Positions 1 through 6,787 of a stretch of DNA of 7,832 nucleotides are shown here, one piece after another. This DNA comes from Actinoplanes liguriensis (GTDB lineage Bacteria; Actinomycetota; Actinomycetes; Mycobacteriales; Micromonosporaceae), in contig KL571316.1 in NCBI GenBank assembly GCA_000715855.1, positions 14,199 to 22,030 of the forward strand, written 5' to 3'. The position numbers were made by a program, and so were the translations under genes. Below the pieces are notes generated by a model that was not told where the DNA came from, ran no database searches, and saw nothing but the letters and a program-made list of their open reading frames with translations. Position 1 is the stretch's first letter, and each line of letters begins with the position of its first letter.

Positions 1-198
1 GTTGTAGAAGCGGAAGCCCCCGCCGCCCGGTAGCAGCCCGGTCAACCCGGTCGGATCCTTGCTGCCGATGGCGGCGAGCACGTTGTCGGTCGCCTTCTGC
101 ACCCGCGCACCGGCGGCGACCCCGGCGGCGCCCAGCGCGAGCACCCCGAGCACGATCCGCCGCCCGACCGGCCTGCCCCCGCGGTCGTCGATGGTCAT
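1..198 (-). CDS. Molybdopterin-dependent oxidoreductase (sulfite oxidase-like), N-terminus only
   Basis: The 66 visible residues begin MTIDDRGGRPVGRRIVLG and end GGGGFRFYN at the window edge; the rest lies outside. A twin-arginine (GRRIVLG, residues 12-18) precedes a hydrophobic Ala/Gly/Leu stretch (about 16-32), which suggests a Tat signal or N-terminal anchor, as expected for a cofactor-loaded exported enzyme. The segment DPTGLTGLLPGGGGFRFY resembles, from memory, the start of actinobacterial sulfite-oxidase-family molybdopterin oxidoreductases. No cofactor-binding part is visible, so substrate and reaction cannot be judged. The chosen ATG overlaps the stop of the upstream membrane-protein gene (ATGA), implying translational coupling. 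An in-frame ATG seven codons earlier (219) has a better GGGA ribosome-binding match and is a real alternative. Family assignment is moderate; partial coding status is firm. Confidence 0.72.
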   Translation of the reverse strand, partial: MTIDDRGGRPVGRRIVLGVLALGAAGVAAGARVQKATDNVLAAIGSKDPTGLTGLLPGGGGFRFYN

Positions 199-398
199 CG
201 CCGTGGCCGGGAACGCCATCTGCGGATCCCGCCGACGAGCAGGATCAGCCCTGCCACGGCGACCACGATGCCGATCAGCAGCCACTGGCTCTCGCCGTTC
301 ATGCCGCCGCTCGCCCCGGTCGCGCCCGAGCCCTGCAGGCTCCAGACGACTCCGACCAGGAGCAGCAGGGCGCCGCCGGCCACGCGTGTCCACACCAT
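195..398 (-). CDS. Small two-helix membrane protein, unknown function
   Basis: This 67-residue protein has two clear hydrophobic segments, about residues 6-22 (GGALLLLVGVVWSL) and 40-57 (LLIGIVVAVAGLILLVGG). A short Gly/Ser-rich linker joins them, and the basic tail RRWRSRPRR would stay in the cytoplasm, predicting both termini inside. It resembles the small uncharacterised actinobacterial membrane proteins often called hypothetical. It starts 16 bases after the peroxidase stop, and a GAGAGGG sequence overlapping that stop could serve as ribosome-binding site. Its own stop overlaps the next ATG by four bases. This packing argues for expression as one unit with the peroxidase and the molybdenum oxidoreductase, perhaps as an anchor or redox partner, but no cofactor or catalytic motif is visible and the role is unknown. 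Confidence 0.8.
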   Translation of the reverse strand: MVWTRVAGGALLLLVGVVWSLQGSGATGASGGMNGESQWLLIGIVVAVAGLILLVGGIRRWRSRPRR

Positions 399-414
399 TT
401 CCGGGTACGCCCTC

Positions 415-948
415 TCAGCTCAGCATGGCGGCGAGGTCCTCGCCGATCTTCTCCGGGGCGATGTTCGACTCGTAGCGCCGGACCACCGTGCCGTCCTTGC
501 CGACCAGGAACTTCGTGAAGTTCCACCGGACCTCGTCGGTGTCGGCGGCTTCCGGGCGGGTCTTCATGATCCGCTCGTACAGGAAGTGGCCCGGGCCGAA
601 GTCGCCGGGAGCCTGCGCGCGGAGGTGGTCGTAGAGCGGCGCCGCGTCCGGCCCGTTGACGTCGACCTTCGCGAGGACCGGGAACGTCACGTCGTAGTTG
701 ATCGAGCAGAAGTCCTGGATCTCCTCGTCCGTGCCCGGCTCCTGGCCGCCGAACTGGTTGCACGGGAACCCGAGAACCTGCAGGCCGCGCGGGCCGAACT
801 CGCGGTGCAGCGCCTCCAGCCCGGCATACTGCGGAGTCATGCCGCACTTGCTCGCCACGTTGACGATCAGCAGGACCCGGCCCGCGTAGTCGCCGAGCGA
901 CTGCTTGCCGCCGTCGGCCGTGGCAACGGTGAAGTCGTGGACGTTCAT
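415..948 (-). CDS. Glutathione peroxidase family thiol peroxidase
   Basis: This 177-residue protein has the full thioredoxin-fold peroxidase pattern. Peroxidatic Cys35 lies in VNVASKCGMTPQY, Gln69 in FPCNQFGGQEPG, and Trp142-Asn143 in WNFTKFLV, giving the Cys/Gln/Trp/Asn catalytic set. Cysteine replaces selenocysteine. Extra cysteines are Cys63 (FPCNQF) and Cys81 (DFCSINYDVTFP); Cys81 sits near the resolving-cysteine position of thioredoxin-dependent family members, so a disulfide-forming mechanism is plausible. It should reduce hydrogen peroxide or organic hydroperoxides in the cytosol. Actinobacteria usually lack glutathione, so thioredoxin or a mycothiol system is the likelier reductant (inference). 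The ATG at 948 has a good AGGAG five bases upstream and yields the usual family N-terminus. It sits 25 bases downstream of a short ORF and 16 upstream of the membrane-protein gene, all on one strand. Confidence 0.95.
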   Translation of the reverse strand: MNVHDFTVATADGGKQSLGDYAGRVLLIVNVASKCGMTPQYAGLEALHREFGPRGLQVLGFPCNQFGGQEPGTDEEIQDFCSINYDVTFPVLAKVDVNGPDAAPLYDHLRAQAPGDFGPGHFLYERIMKTRPEAADTDEVRWNFTKFLVGKDGTVVRRYESNIAPEKIGEDLAAMLS

Positions 949-973
949 GGTGCTCCTTGTCGGGGGGTGTTCG

Positions 974-1144
974 TCAGTGCGGTTGCTTCCGGGCGCTGTG
1001 CACGAGCGCGACGGCGCGTTGCTCGATGAGCGCGACCTCGGCGGTGCCCAGCTCGTCGTCGAGGCCACCGTGGTCGCTGTCGTCGGCCCAGGCCAGGATC
1101 GCGGAGCGCACCGCGCTGGAGCAGCGGGAATCACGGTACTGCAA
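974..1144 (-). CDS. Short ORF of unknown function between GH43 and peroxidase genes (possible gene remnant)
   Basis: This frame encodes 56 residues if read from a TTG at 1144, or 45 from a GTG at 1111. It includes AILAWADDSDHGGLDDELG and ends in VALVHSARKQPH. Third codon positions are almost all G or C, and the peptide is a balanced acidic/hydrophobic helix-like sequence, unlike the Arg/Pro/Ser-rich translations of the other frames here. That supports genuine coding. I do not recognise the family. Neither start has a convincing ribosome-binding site, and the frame is closed by a stop at 1226-1228 inside the GH43 gene. It may therefore be a small coupled gene overlapping the GH43 stop by 14 bases, or the 3' end of an older gene cut when its upstream part was replaced. 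The stop lies 25 bases before the peroxidase start. Confidence 0.45.
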   Translation of the reverse strand: MQYRDSRCSSAVRSAILAWADDSDHGGLDDELGTAEVALIEQRAVALVHSARKQPH

Positions 1145-2615
1145 TGGTGCAGTCCAGCAATACCGGCCCGGCGCTGTACTCGACGCGGTGGATGGTGACC
1201 GGGGCGGTGACCGCCCGCAGGCCGATCACCCGGCCGGTGAAACCGCCGGCGACCTCGGTGGACAGGTAACGTCCGTCGAACCGGGCGAGCCGCCGGTAAG
1301 CCGATGCCCGGCCCACACCCAGCTCGATGTCGTCCGGGCCGCCGTCCGAGGGTGGCCGGGACGAGAGGCGCAGGGTCGTCGGCCCGCTGTCCGCCACCGT
1401 CGCGGTGGCCAGGACCACCTCGGCCGGGCCGATGCGGAGCCGGGCGGTGACCGTCCCCGGTGTGGCGCCGAGCGCGCACCAGTGCCGGTCGTCGAGGCGC
1501 AGCAGGAGCCGGAACTCGCCGTGCGTGAGGGTCACCGTCGCCTCGAACGTCCAGGTGTCGTCGCGCGTGCGCACGGCCAGGAGGTCGCGCGGCCCGGGCG
1601 TGGCCAGCAGGCGGGCGGGTCCGGGCCCGCCGCGTTCGACCAGGTCGGCCGGGGCGCTGCCGGGGGAGACCCAGCGGGGGTGCAGGCGTGGCGATCGCAG
1701 GTCGTCGGCGAAGCTGTGGTCGGTTGCGGGCACCGCGATCCGGCTCTCGTGAAACACCGGCCACCCGTCGTGCCAGTCGACGGCGGCGAGGAACGTCTCG
1801 CGGCCGTTGACGTGGAACTGCGGGGTGGTGCCGCGCGGCCGGACACCCAGATAGACCGCGGCCCAGCTTCCGTCCGGGCGTTCGACCAGGTCGGCATGCC
1901 CGGTGTTCTGCACCGGATGGGTGGTGCTGCGGTGGCTGAGCACCGGGTTTCCCGGCGCGCCCTGGAACGGGCCGGTGATGTCGCGCGACCGGGCGATCGA
2001 GACGCTGTGCCCGCGTCCGGTTCCCCCTTCGGCGATCAGCAGGTACCACCAGCCGTCGCGGTGATACAGGTGCGGGCCCTCCGGCCAGGCCAGCCCGGTG
2101 CCGCTCCACAGGGCTCGCGGCGGTTCGAGCAGGGTGCCGGTCTCCGGGTCGGCACGGGCCTGCACGATGCCGGACGGATCGTCGGAGTGCCAGGTCACGT
2201 AGCACTGCCCGGTCTCGTCCCAGGCGATGTCGGGATCGATGCCGGCGGTCCCGTCGAGGTGGACGGGATCGGACCACGGGCCGGCCGGATCGGTCGCCGT
2301 GACCAGCAGGTGCCCCGCGCCCTGCGAGACGTTCGTGGTGATCAGCCAGAACCGTCCGTCGTGGAAGCGCAGGGTCGGCGCATAGATGCCGCGGCTGGCG
2401 TCGTCCGCCCCGGGCGGGAGCTGACCGGGCCGGTCGAGCACGTTGCCGATCTGCTCCCAGGTGACCAGGTCGCGGCTGTGGAACAGCGGGACGCCCGGGA
2501 AGTACTCGAACGACGAGGTGGCCAGGTAGTAGTCGTCGCCGCGCCGGCAGATGCTGGGATCGGGGTGGAAGCCGGCGATCACGGGCGTCTGATTGTCGTA
2601 CGTGGAATGCGTCAT
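1131..2615 (-). CDS. Glycoside hydrolase family 43 beta-xylosidase / alpha-L-arabinofuranosidase
   Basis: This 494-residue protein has an N-terminal five-bladed beta-propeller (about 10-300) and a C-terminal beta-sandwich (about 305-494) of the kind found in GH43 beta-xylosidases. The catalytic residues are all visible: general base Asp19 in GFHPDPSIC, pKa-setting Asp127 in GIDPDIAWD, and general acid Glu179 in WPEGPHLY. Other family stretches include SSFEYFPGVPLFHSRDL, GIYAPTLRFHDG and NTGHADLVERPDGSW. It resembles the intracellular Geobacillus XynB3 type (about 535 residues). There is no signal peptide, so it probably removes terminal xylose or arabinose from imported oligosaccharides. Xylosidase and arabinofuranosidase activity cannot be told apart here. 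The ATG at 2615 fits the family N-terminus and has a GGGA five bases upstream; an upstream in-frame ATG (2744) would add a Pro/Arg-rich tail unlike the family. It is divergent from icmF, and no sugar transporter is visible. Confidence 0.93.
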   Translation of the reverse strand: MTHSTYDNQTPVIAGFHPDPSICRRGDDYYLATSSFEYFPGVPLFHSRDLVTWEQIGNVLDRPGQLPPGADDASRGIYAPTLRFHDGRFWLITTNVSQGAGHLLVTATDPAGPWSDPVHLDGTAGIDPDIAWDETGQCYVTWHSDDPSGIVQARADPETGTLLEPPRALWSGTGLAWPEGPHLYHRDGWWYLLIAEGGTGRGHSVSIARSRDITGPFQGAPGNPVLSHRSTTHPVQNTGHADLVERPDGSWAAVYLGVRPRGTTPQFHVNGRETFLAAVDWHDGWPVFHESRIAVPATDHSFADDLRSPRLHPRWVSPGSAPADLVERGGPGPARLLATPGPRDLLAVRTRDDTWTFEATVTLTHGEFRLLLRLDDRHWCALGATPGTVTARLRIGPAEVVLATATVADSGPTTLRLSSRPPSDGGPDDIELGVGRASAYRRLARFDGRYLSTEVAGGFTGRVIGLRAVTAPVTIHRVEYSAGPVLLDCTIAVP

Positions 2616-2749
2616 GTGATTCCCGTCAGGGCGATTCCTCGGACGTTCCGGAGGAAATTGTTCCAGGGGCCGGGGACCGTCCGGGCGAGCGGGGTGAGCC
2701 GGGATCGGCGGAGCCGCTCGGGAGGTAGAATGTATGGTGCCCAATAGTC

Positions 2750-2757
2750 GGACGTCC
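2750..2757. promoter_or_regulatory. Perfect 8-bp palindrome, possible operator
   Basis: GGACGTCC is a perfect inverted repeat located 50 bases before the icmF start and about 20 bases downstream of the TAGAAT motif. That placement suits a repressor site near a transcription start. Such short GC-rich palindromes also arise by chance in this genome, so confidence is low. Confidence 0.2.
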
Positions 2758-2769
2758 TAGTATGTTCCC

Positions 2770-2787
2770 ACCGGCGTCCGTGCCGGT
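2770..2787 (+). promoter_or_regulatory. Short hairpin just upstream of the icmF ribosome-binding site
   Basis: ACCGGC and GCCGGT form a perfect 6-bp stem around the 6-base loop GTCCGT. It ends one base before AGGAAG and nine bases before the AGG (2796-2798) that best fits the ATG at 2807. In an icmF leader transcript it would sit directly beside the ribosome-binding region and could modulate translation. Neither function nor transcription start is shown by the sequence. Confidence 0.3.
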
Positions 2788-2806
2788 AGGAAGTCAGGTT
2801 GATGGC

Positions 2807-5800
2807 ATGGCGCTCGAGGCTGCTCCGCAGTTGTACGTTCCCTCCCGTCCGGTCCGGTTCGTCACCGCGGCGAGCCTGTTCGACGGCCACGACGCCGCGA
2901 TCAACGTGATGCGCCGGCTGCTTCAGGCCCAGGGCGCCGAAGTGATCCATCTCGGTCACGACCGCAGTGTCGACGCGGTCGTCCGGGCCGCGGTGGAGGA
3001 GGACGTGCAGGGCGTCGCGATCTCCTCCTACCAGGGCGGCCACGTGGAGTACTTCACGTATCTGGTGGAGCGGCTGGCCGCGGCCGGCGCCGGGCACGTG
3101 CAGGTTTTCGGCGGTGGCGGCGGCGTCATCGTGCCCGACGAGATCGCGGTGCTGCGCGAGCGCGACGTCACGATCTTCTCGCCGCAGGACGGTCAGCGGC
3201 TGGGCCTGCCCGGCATGATCAACGAGCTGATCCGGGCGTGCGACGTCGACCTCGCCGCGCGGGAGCCGGACGTCGAGGCGGTGCTGGCCGGCGACCCGGC
3301 GGCCCTGGCCCGGGCGATCACGGTGCTGGAGGCGGGCCGATCCCGGGAACTGGCCGGCCGGCTGCGCGAGGCCGCGGCCGGGCGCACCGTCCCGGTCCTG
3401 GGCATCACCGGCACCGGCGGGTCGGGCAAGTCGTCGCTGACCGACGAGGTACTGCGCCGGCTGCGCCTCGACCAGGAGGACAAGCTGCGGGTCGCCGTGC
3501 TGGCGATCGACCCGACCCGGCGGCGCGGCGGCGGCGCGCTGCTCGGCGACCGGATCCGGATGAACGCCCTCGCCTCGGGCGAGGACAGCCGGACGTTCTT
3601 CCGGTCGCTGGCCACCCGCACCGCGGGCGTGCAGCTGCCCGAGCACCTCGACGACATCCTCGCCGCGGTCAAGGCGGCCGGGTTCGACCTGGTGATCGTG
3701 GAGACGCCGGGCATCGGGCAGGGCGACGCCGGGATCGTGGAGGCGGCCGACGTGTCGCTGTACGTGATGACACCGGAGTTCGGCGCCGCGTCGCAGCTCG
3801 AGAAGATCGACATGCTGGACTTCGCCGACGTGGTGGCGATCAACAAGTACGAGCGGCGGGGCGCGGAGGACGCCCGGCGCGACGTAGCCCGCCAGCTGGT
3901 GCGCAACCGGGAGTCGTTCGGGGTGCCGTGGCAGCGGATGCCGGTGTTCGGCACCAGCGCCGCCCGCTTCAACGACGACGGTGTGACGGCGCTCTACCAG
4001 CAGTTGCGTGAGCTGCTCGTCGCCAAGGGCCTGCCGGCGGGAGCCGGGACGCTCCCGGTCGTGGAGGTGCGCGCCTCGTCCGGTCTGACCAGCGTGGTGC
4101 CCTCGTCTCGGTCGCGCTACCTGGCCGACATCGCCGACGCGATCCGCGGGTACCACCGGACCACCGAGGAGCAGGCCGGTGTCGTGCGCCGCCGCCAGGC
4201 CCTGCGGCTGACGGTGGACCTTCTCGGGGCGGACGCGGCCGCTGACCGGGTCCGGGAGTTGGCGATCGCCGCCGAGGGCGAGCTGCTTCCCGACGTACGG
4301 GAAATGTTGTCGCAGTGGCCGTTGACCGTTGCGGCGTATTCCGGGGACGAATACGTCTACCGGGTGCGGGACCGCGAGATCCGGACGCCGTTGACCCGAA
4401 CGACGCTGTCCGGCTCCACGGTGCGCCGGGTCGCGTTGCCGCGCACCCGGGACGAGGCCGAGCTGGTGTCGTTCCTGCGCCGGGAGAACCTGCCCGGATT
4501 CTTCCCGTTCACCGCCGGGGTGTTCCCGTTCAAGCGCGAGGGGGAGGCCCCGGCGCGGATGTTCGCCGGCGAGGGCGACGCGTTCCGCACCAACCGGCGC
4601 TTCCAGTTGCTCAGCCGGGGCGGTGACGCCACCCGGCTGTCCACGGCGTTCGACTCGGTGACCCTTTACGGTCGCGATCCCGACCTGCGGCCGGACATCT
4701 ACGGCAAGGTCGGCACCTCGGGCGTCTCGATCGCCACCCTCGACGACATGAAGGTGCTCTACGACGGCTTCGACCTCTGCTCGCCGGCGACGTCGGTGTC
4801 GATGACCATCAACGGCCCGGCGCCGGCGATCCTGGCGATGTTCCTCAACACCGCCATCGACCAGCAGATCGCGGCCCGCCCGGACGAGCCGCGCGAGCAG
4901 GTCGTCGCGCGGACCCTCGCGACCGTGCGCGGCACCGTGCAGGCCGACATCCTCAAGGAGGACCAGGGGCAGAACACCTGCATCTTCTCCACCGAGTTCG
5001 CGTTGCGCTGCATGGGCGACATCCAGCAGTGGTTCATCGACCACAGTGTCCGCAACTTCTACTCGGTGTCGATCAGTGGCTATCACATCGCCGAGGCCGG
5101 GGCGAACCCGATCAGCCAGCTCGCGTTCACTCTCGCCAACGGCTTCACGTACGTCGAGTCGTACCTGGCCCGGGGCATGGCGATCGACGACTTCGCGCCG
5201 AACCTGTCGTTCTTCTTCTCCAACGGCATGGACGCCGAATATTCGGTGATCGGCCGGGTCGCCCGCCGGATCTGGGCGGTGGCGATGCGGGAGCGCTACG
5301 GCGCGGGGGAGCGGTCGCAGAAGCTGAAATACCACGTGCAGACCTCGGGCCGGTCCCTGCACGCACAGGAGATGGACTTCAATGACATCCGGACCACCCT
5401 GCAAGCGTTGTGCGCGATCTACGACAACGCGAACAGCCTGCACACCAACGCGTACGACGAGGCGGTCACCACGCCCAGCGAGCACTCGGTGCGCCGGGCA
5501 CTGGCCATCCAGATGATCATCGACAAGGAGTGGGGACTGGCCGGCAACGAGAACCCGCTGCAGGGCTCCTACATCATCGAGGAGCTCACCGACCTGGTCG
5601 AGGAGGCCGTCCTCGTCGAGTTCGACCGCATCGCCGAGCGCGGTGGTGTCCTCGGCGCGATGGAGACCGGCTACCAGCGCGGCCGCATCCAGGACGAGTC
5701 GATGCTGTACGAGCACCGCAAACACGACGGCACGCTTCCCCTGGTCGGCGTCAACACGTTCCTCGACCCGCACCGGGACGAGACCCCGCCGCAGACCGTC

Positions 5801-6031
5801 GACCTGGCCCGCGCGACCGAGCAGGAGAAGCAGTCCCAGCTGGCCCGGCTCGCCGACTTCCACACCCGCCACGCCCACGAGGCCCCGGCCGCCCTCGCCC
5901 GGCTGCGGCAGGTCGCGATGAACGGCGGCAACGTGTTCGACGAGCTGATGACCGCGGTCCGCTGCTGCTCGCTCGGGCAGATCTCCGAGGCGTTCTTCGA
6001 GGTCGGCGGCCAGTACCGGCGCAACGTGTGA
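2807..6031 (+). CDS. icmF: Fused isobutyryl-CoA mutase IcmF (adenosylcobalamin-dependent)
   Basis: This 1074-residue protein carries three domains in one chain. Residues about 14-145 form the cobalamin-binding domain: DGHDAAIN supplies His28 as the lower axial ligand, with ISSYQGGHVEYF and FGGGGGVIVP following. Residues about 190-415 are a MeaB-like G-protein chaperone, with P-loop GTGGSGKS (202-209), ETPGIGQGD (299-307) and base-recognition NKYE (346-349). Residues about 500-1074 are the mutase barrel, with GYHIAEAGA (His760). It interconverts isobutyryl-CoA and n-butyryl-CoA. Aligning by eye to methylmalonyl-CoA mutase, Phe573 (GVFPF) replaces Tyr89 and Gln722 (GQNTCIF) replaces Arg207; this pair marks isobutyryl- rather than methylmalonyl-CoA mutases. 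The GTPase domain protects and loads the B12 site. ATG 2807 is chosen because family members begin shortly before VRFVTAASLFDGHD and an AGG lies eight bases upstream; ATG 2762 would add 15 residues and has no such site. Its stop overlaps the next gene's GTG. Confidence 0.97.
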   Translation: MALEAAPQLYVPSRPVRFVTAASLFDGHDAAINVMRRLLQAQGAEVIHLGHDRSVDAVVRAAVEEDVQGVAISSYQGGHVEYFTYLVERLAAAGAGHVQVFGGGGGVIVPDEIAVLRERDVTIFSPQDGQRLGLPGMINELIRACDVDLAAREPDVEAVLAGDPAALARAITVLEAGRSRELAGRLREAAAGRTVPVLGITGTGGSGKSSLTDEVLRRLRLDQEDKLRVAVLAIDPTRRRGGGALLGDRIRMNALASGEDSRTFFRSLATRTAGVQLPEHLDDILAAVKAAGFDLVIVETPGIGQGDAGIVEAADVSLYVMTPEFGAASQLEKIDMLDFADVVAINKYERRGAEDARRDVARQLVRNRESFGVPWQRMPVFGTSAARFNDDGVTALYQQLRELLVAKGLPAGAGTLPVVEVRASSGLTSVVPSSRSRYLADIADAIRGYHRTTEEQAGVVRRRQALRLTVDLLGADAAADRVRELAIAAEGELLPDVREMLSQWPLTVAAYSGDEYVYRVRDREIRTPLTRTTLSGSTVRRVALPRTRDEAELVSFLRRENLPGFFPFTAGVFPFKREGEAPARMFAGEGDAFRTNRRFQLLSRGGDATRLSTAFDSVTLYGRDPDLRPDIYGKVGTSGVSIATLDDMKVLYDGFDLCSPATSVSMTINGPAPAILAMFLNTAIDQQIAARPDEPREQVVARTLATVRGTVQADILKEDQGQNTCIFSTEFALRCMGDIQQWFIDHSVRNFYSVSISGYHIAEAGANPISQLAFTLANGFTYVESYLARGMAIDDFAPNLSFFFSNGMDAEYSVIGRVARRIWAVAMRERYGAGERSQKLKYHVQTSGRSLHAQEMDFNDIRTTLQALCAIYDNANSLHTNAYDEAVTTPSEHSVRRALAIQMIIDKEWGLAGNENPLQGSYIIEELTDLVEEAVLVEFDRIAERGGVLGAMETGYQRGRIQDESMLYEHRKHDGTLPLVGVNTFLDPHRDETPPQTVDLARATEQEKQSQLARLADFHTRHAHEAPAALARLRQVAMNGGNVFDELMTAVRCCSLGQISEAFFEVGGQYRRNV

Positions 6032-6780
6032 ACGACGACCTCGGCCACCCGGTCGACCTGACCGCACCGCCGCGGCGCATCGTGTCGCTGGTCCCGTCGA
6101 TCACCGAGGCTCTCGCGGTGACGGTGCCGCGGCGGCTGGTGGGCGTGACGGACTGGTGCACCCACCCGCCCGGTCTGGATCTGCCCCGGGTACGCGGCAC
6201 GAAGAACCCGGACCGGGCGGCGATCGAGACGCTACGGCCGGATCTGGTCGTGGCCAACCAGGAGGAGAACCGGCACCTCGACGTGCAGCGGCTGCGCGCC
6301 GCGGGCGTGCCGGTGTGGGTGACGGTGATCGAGTCCCTCGACGACGCGCTGCGCTCGCTGCGCCGGCTCATCGTCGAGGTGCTCGCCGTGGACGAGCCGG
6401 ACTGGCTGCGGACCGCGGCGGCCGCGTGGGCCCGGCCGGCTCCGCAGCCGGTGCTGAGGGTCGCCGTCCCGATCTGGCGGGACCCGTGGATGGTGGTCGG
6501 CTCGCGCACCTTCACCGGCGATCTGCTGACCCGTCTCGGCCTGGAGAACGTCTTCGGAGCGGATCCGGCACGCTACCCGCGCGTGACACTCGACCAGGTG
6601 GGCGCGGCCCGGCCCGATCTCGTGCTGCTGCCCGACGAACCGTACGTCTTCACCGCGGACGACGGGCCGGAAGCCTTCCCCGGCGTCCGCACGGTGCTGG
6701 TGCCGGGCCGTCAGCTGACCTGGTACGGCCCGTCACTGGCCACCGCCCGCGACGAACTGCTCGCACTCCTCAGGACGTGA
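6028..6780 (+). CDS. BtuF-like helical-backbone binding protein without signal peptide
   Basis: This 250-residue protein resembles the cobalamin-binding protein BtuF and related helical-backbone metal receptors. RRIVSLVPSITEAL (16-29) matches the family start, IETLRPDLVVANQEEN (66-81) the first lobe, a helical link runs about 103-135, and the second lobe (about 142-250) contains GARPDLVLLPDEPY-like sequence and LTWYGPSLATARDELL. Trp232 there aligns by eye with BtuF Trp196, which contacts the corrin. The GTG at 6028 overlaps the icmF stop (GTGA), so translation is probably coupled. There is no signal peptide or lipobox, and the DNA upstream is icmF coding sequence, so none can be hidden. The protein should be cytosolic, unlike the usual ABC-transporter partner, and no permease or ATPase gene follows. 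Cobalamin binding, perhaps as a reservoir or delivery protein for IcmF, is inference; another ligand is possible. Confidence 0.88.
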   Translation: MNDDLGHPVDLTAPPRRIVSLVPSITEALAVTVPRRLVGVTDWCTHPPGLDLPRVRGTKNPDRAAIETLRPDLVVANQEENRHLDVQRLRAAGVPVWVTVIESLDDALRSLRRLIVEVLAVDEPDWLRTAAAAWARPAPQPVLRVAVPIWRDPWMVVGSRTFTGDLLTRLGLENVFGADPARYPRVTLDQVGAARPDLVLLPDEPYVFTADDGPEAFPGVRTVLVPGRQLTWYGPSLATARDELLALLRT

Positions 6781-6787
6781 GAAGCTG

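Larger units (their letters stand above)
2616..2806. promoter_or_regulatory. Divergent intergenic region between the GH43 gene and icmF
   Basis: These 191 bases separate two divergent starts and must hold both promoters. A TAGAAT at 2726-2731 resembles a -10 box for icmF, but no matching -35 is visible, so I cannot fix either promoter. On the GH43 strand, two GGAAC words occur at one-and-a-half-turn spacing between 2644 and 2665, next to an imperfect GGAA/TTCC palindrome, which could be an activator or ECF-sigma element. I looked for a cobalamin riboswitch because icmF uses B12. No B12-box-like core was found, and the space is barely large enough. A short in-frame ATG at 2762 lacks a ribosome-binding site. 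Confidence 0.5.

Noticed and set aside
59..475. Plus-strand frame at the left edge
   Set aside because: It is a Ser/Pro/Arg-rich shadow over three leftward genes, with no domain and poor codon pattern.
949..2277. Long N-terminal extension of the peroxidase frame
   Set aside because: The extension is a Pro/Arg-rich shadow of GH43. The ATG at 948 has a strong AGGAG and gives the normal family N-terminus, so no fusion protein is supported.
957..2747. 596-codon plus-strand frame opposite GH43
   Set aside because: Its translation is low-complexity Arg/Gly/Ala/Val, and it covers a GH43 gene with all three catalytic residues plus part of its promoter region. It is a shadow frame.
2616..2806. Cobalamin riboswitch before icmF
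   Set aside because: I found no B12-box-like conserved core or pairing elements, and the available leader after the likely promoter is under 100 bases.
5410..6027. In-frame extension of the BtuF-like gene into icmF, possibly hiding a signal peptide
   Set aside because: The upstream codons translate to Arg/Pro/Gly-rich shadow sequence with no hydrophobic segment; GTG 6028 is the sensible start.
2612..6067. Uninterrupted 1151-codon antisense frame opposite icmF
   Set aside because: It is rich in Arg/Gly/His/Val with no recognisable domain and mirrors the codon bias of the real gene. In such GC-rich DNA, the antisense frame of a long gene commonly lacks stops. IcmF is certain on the other strand.
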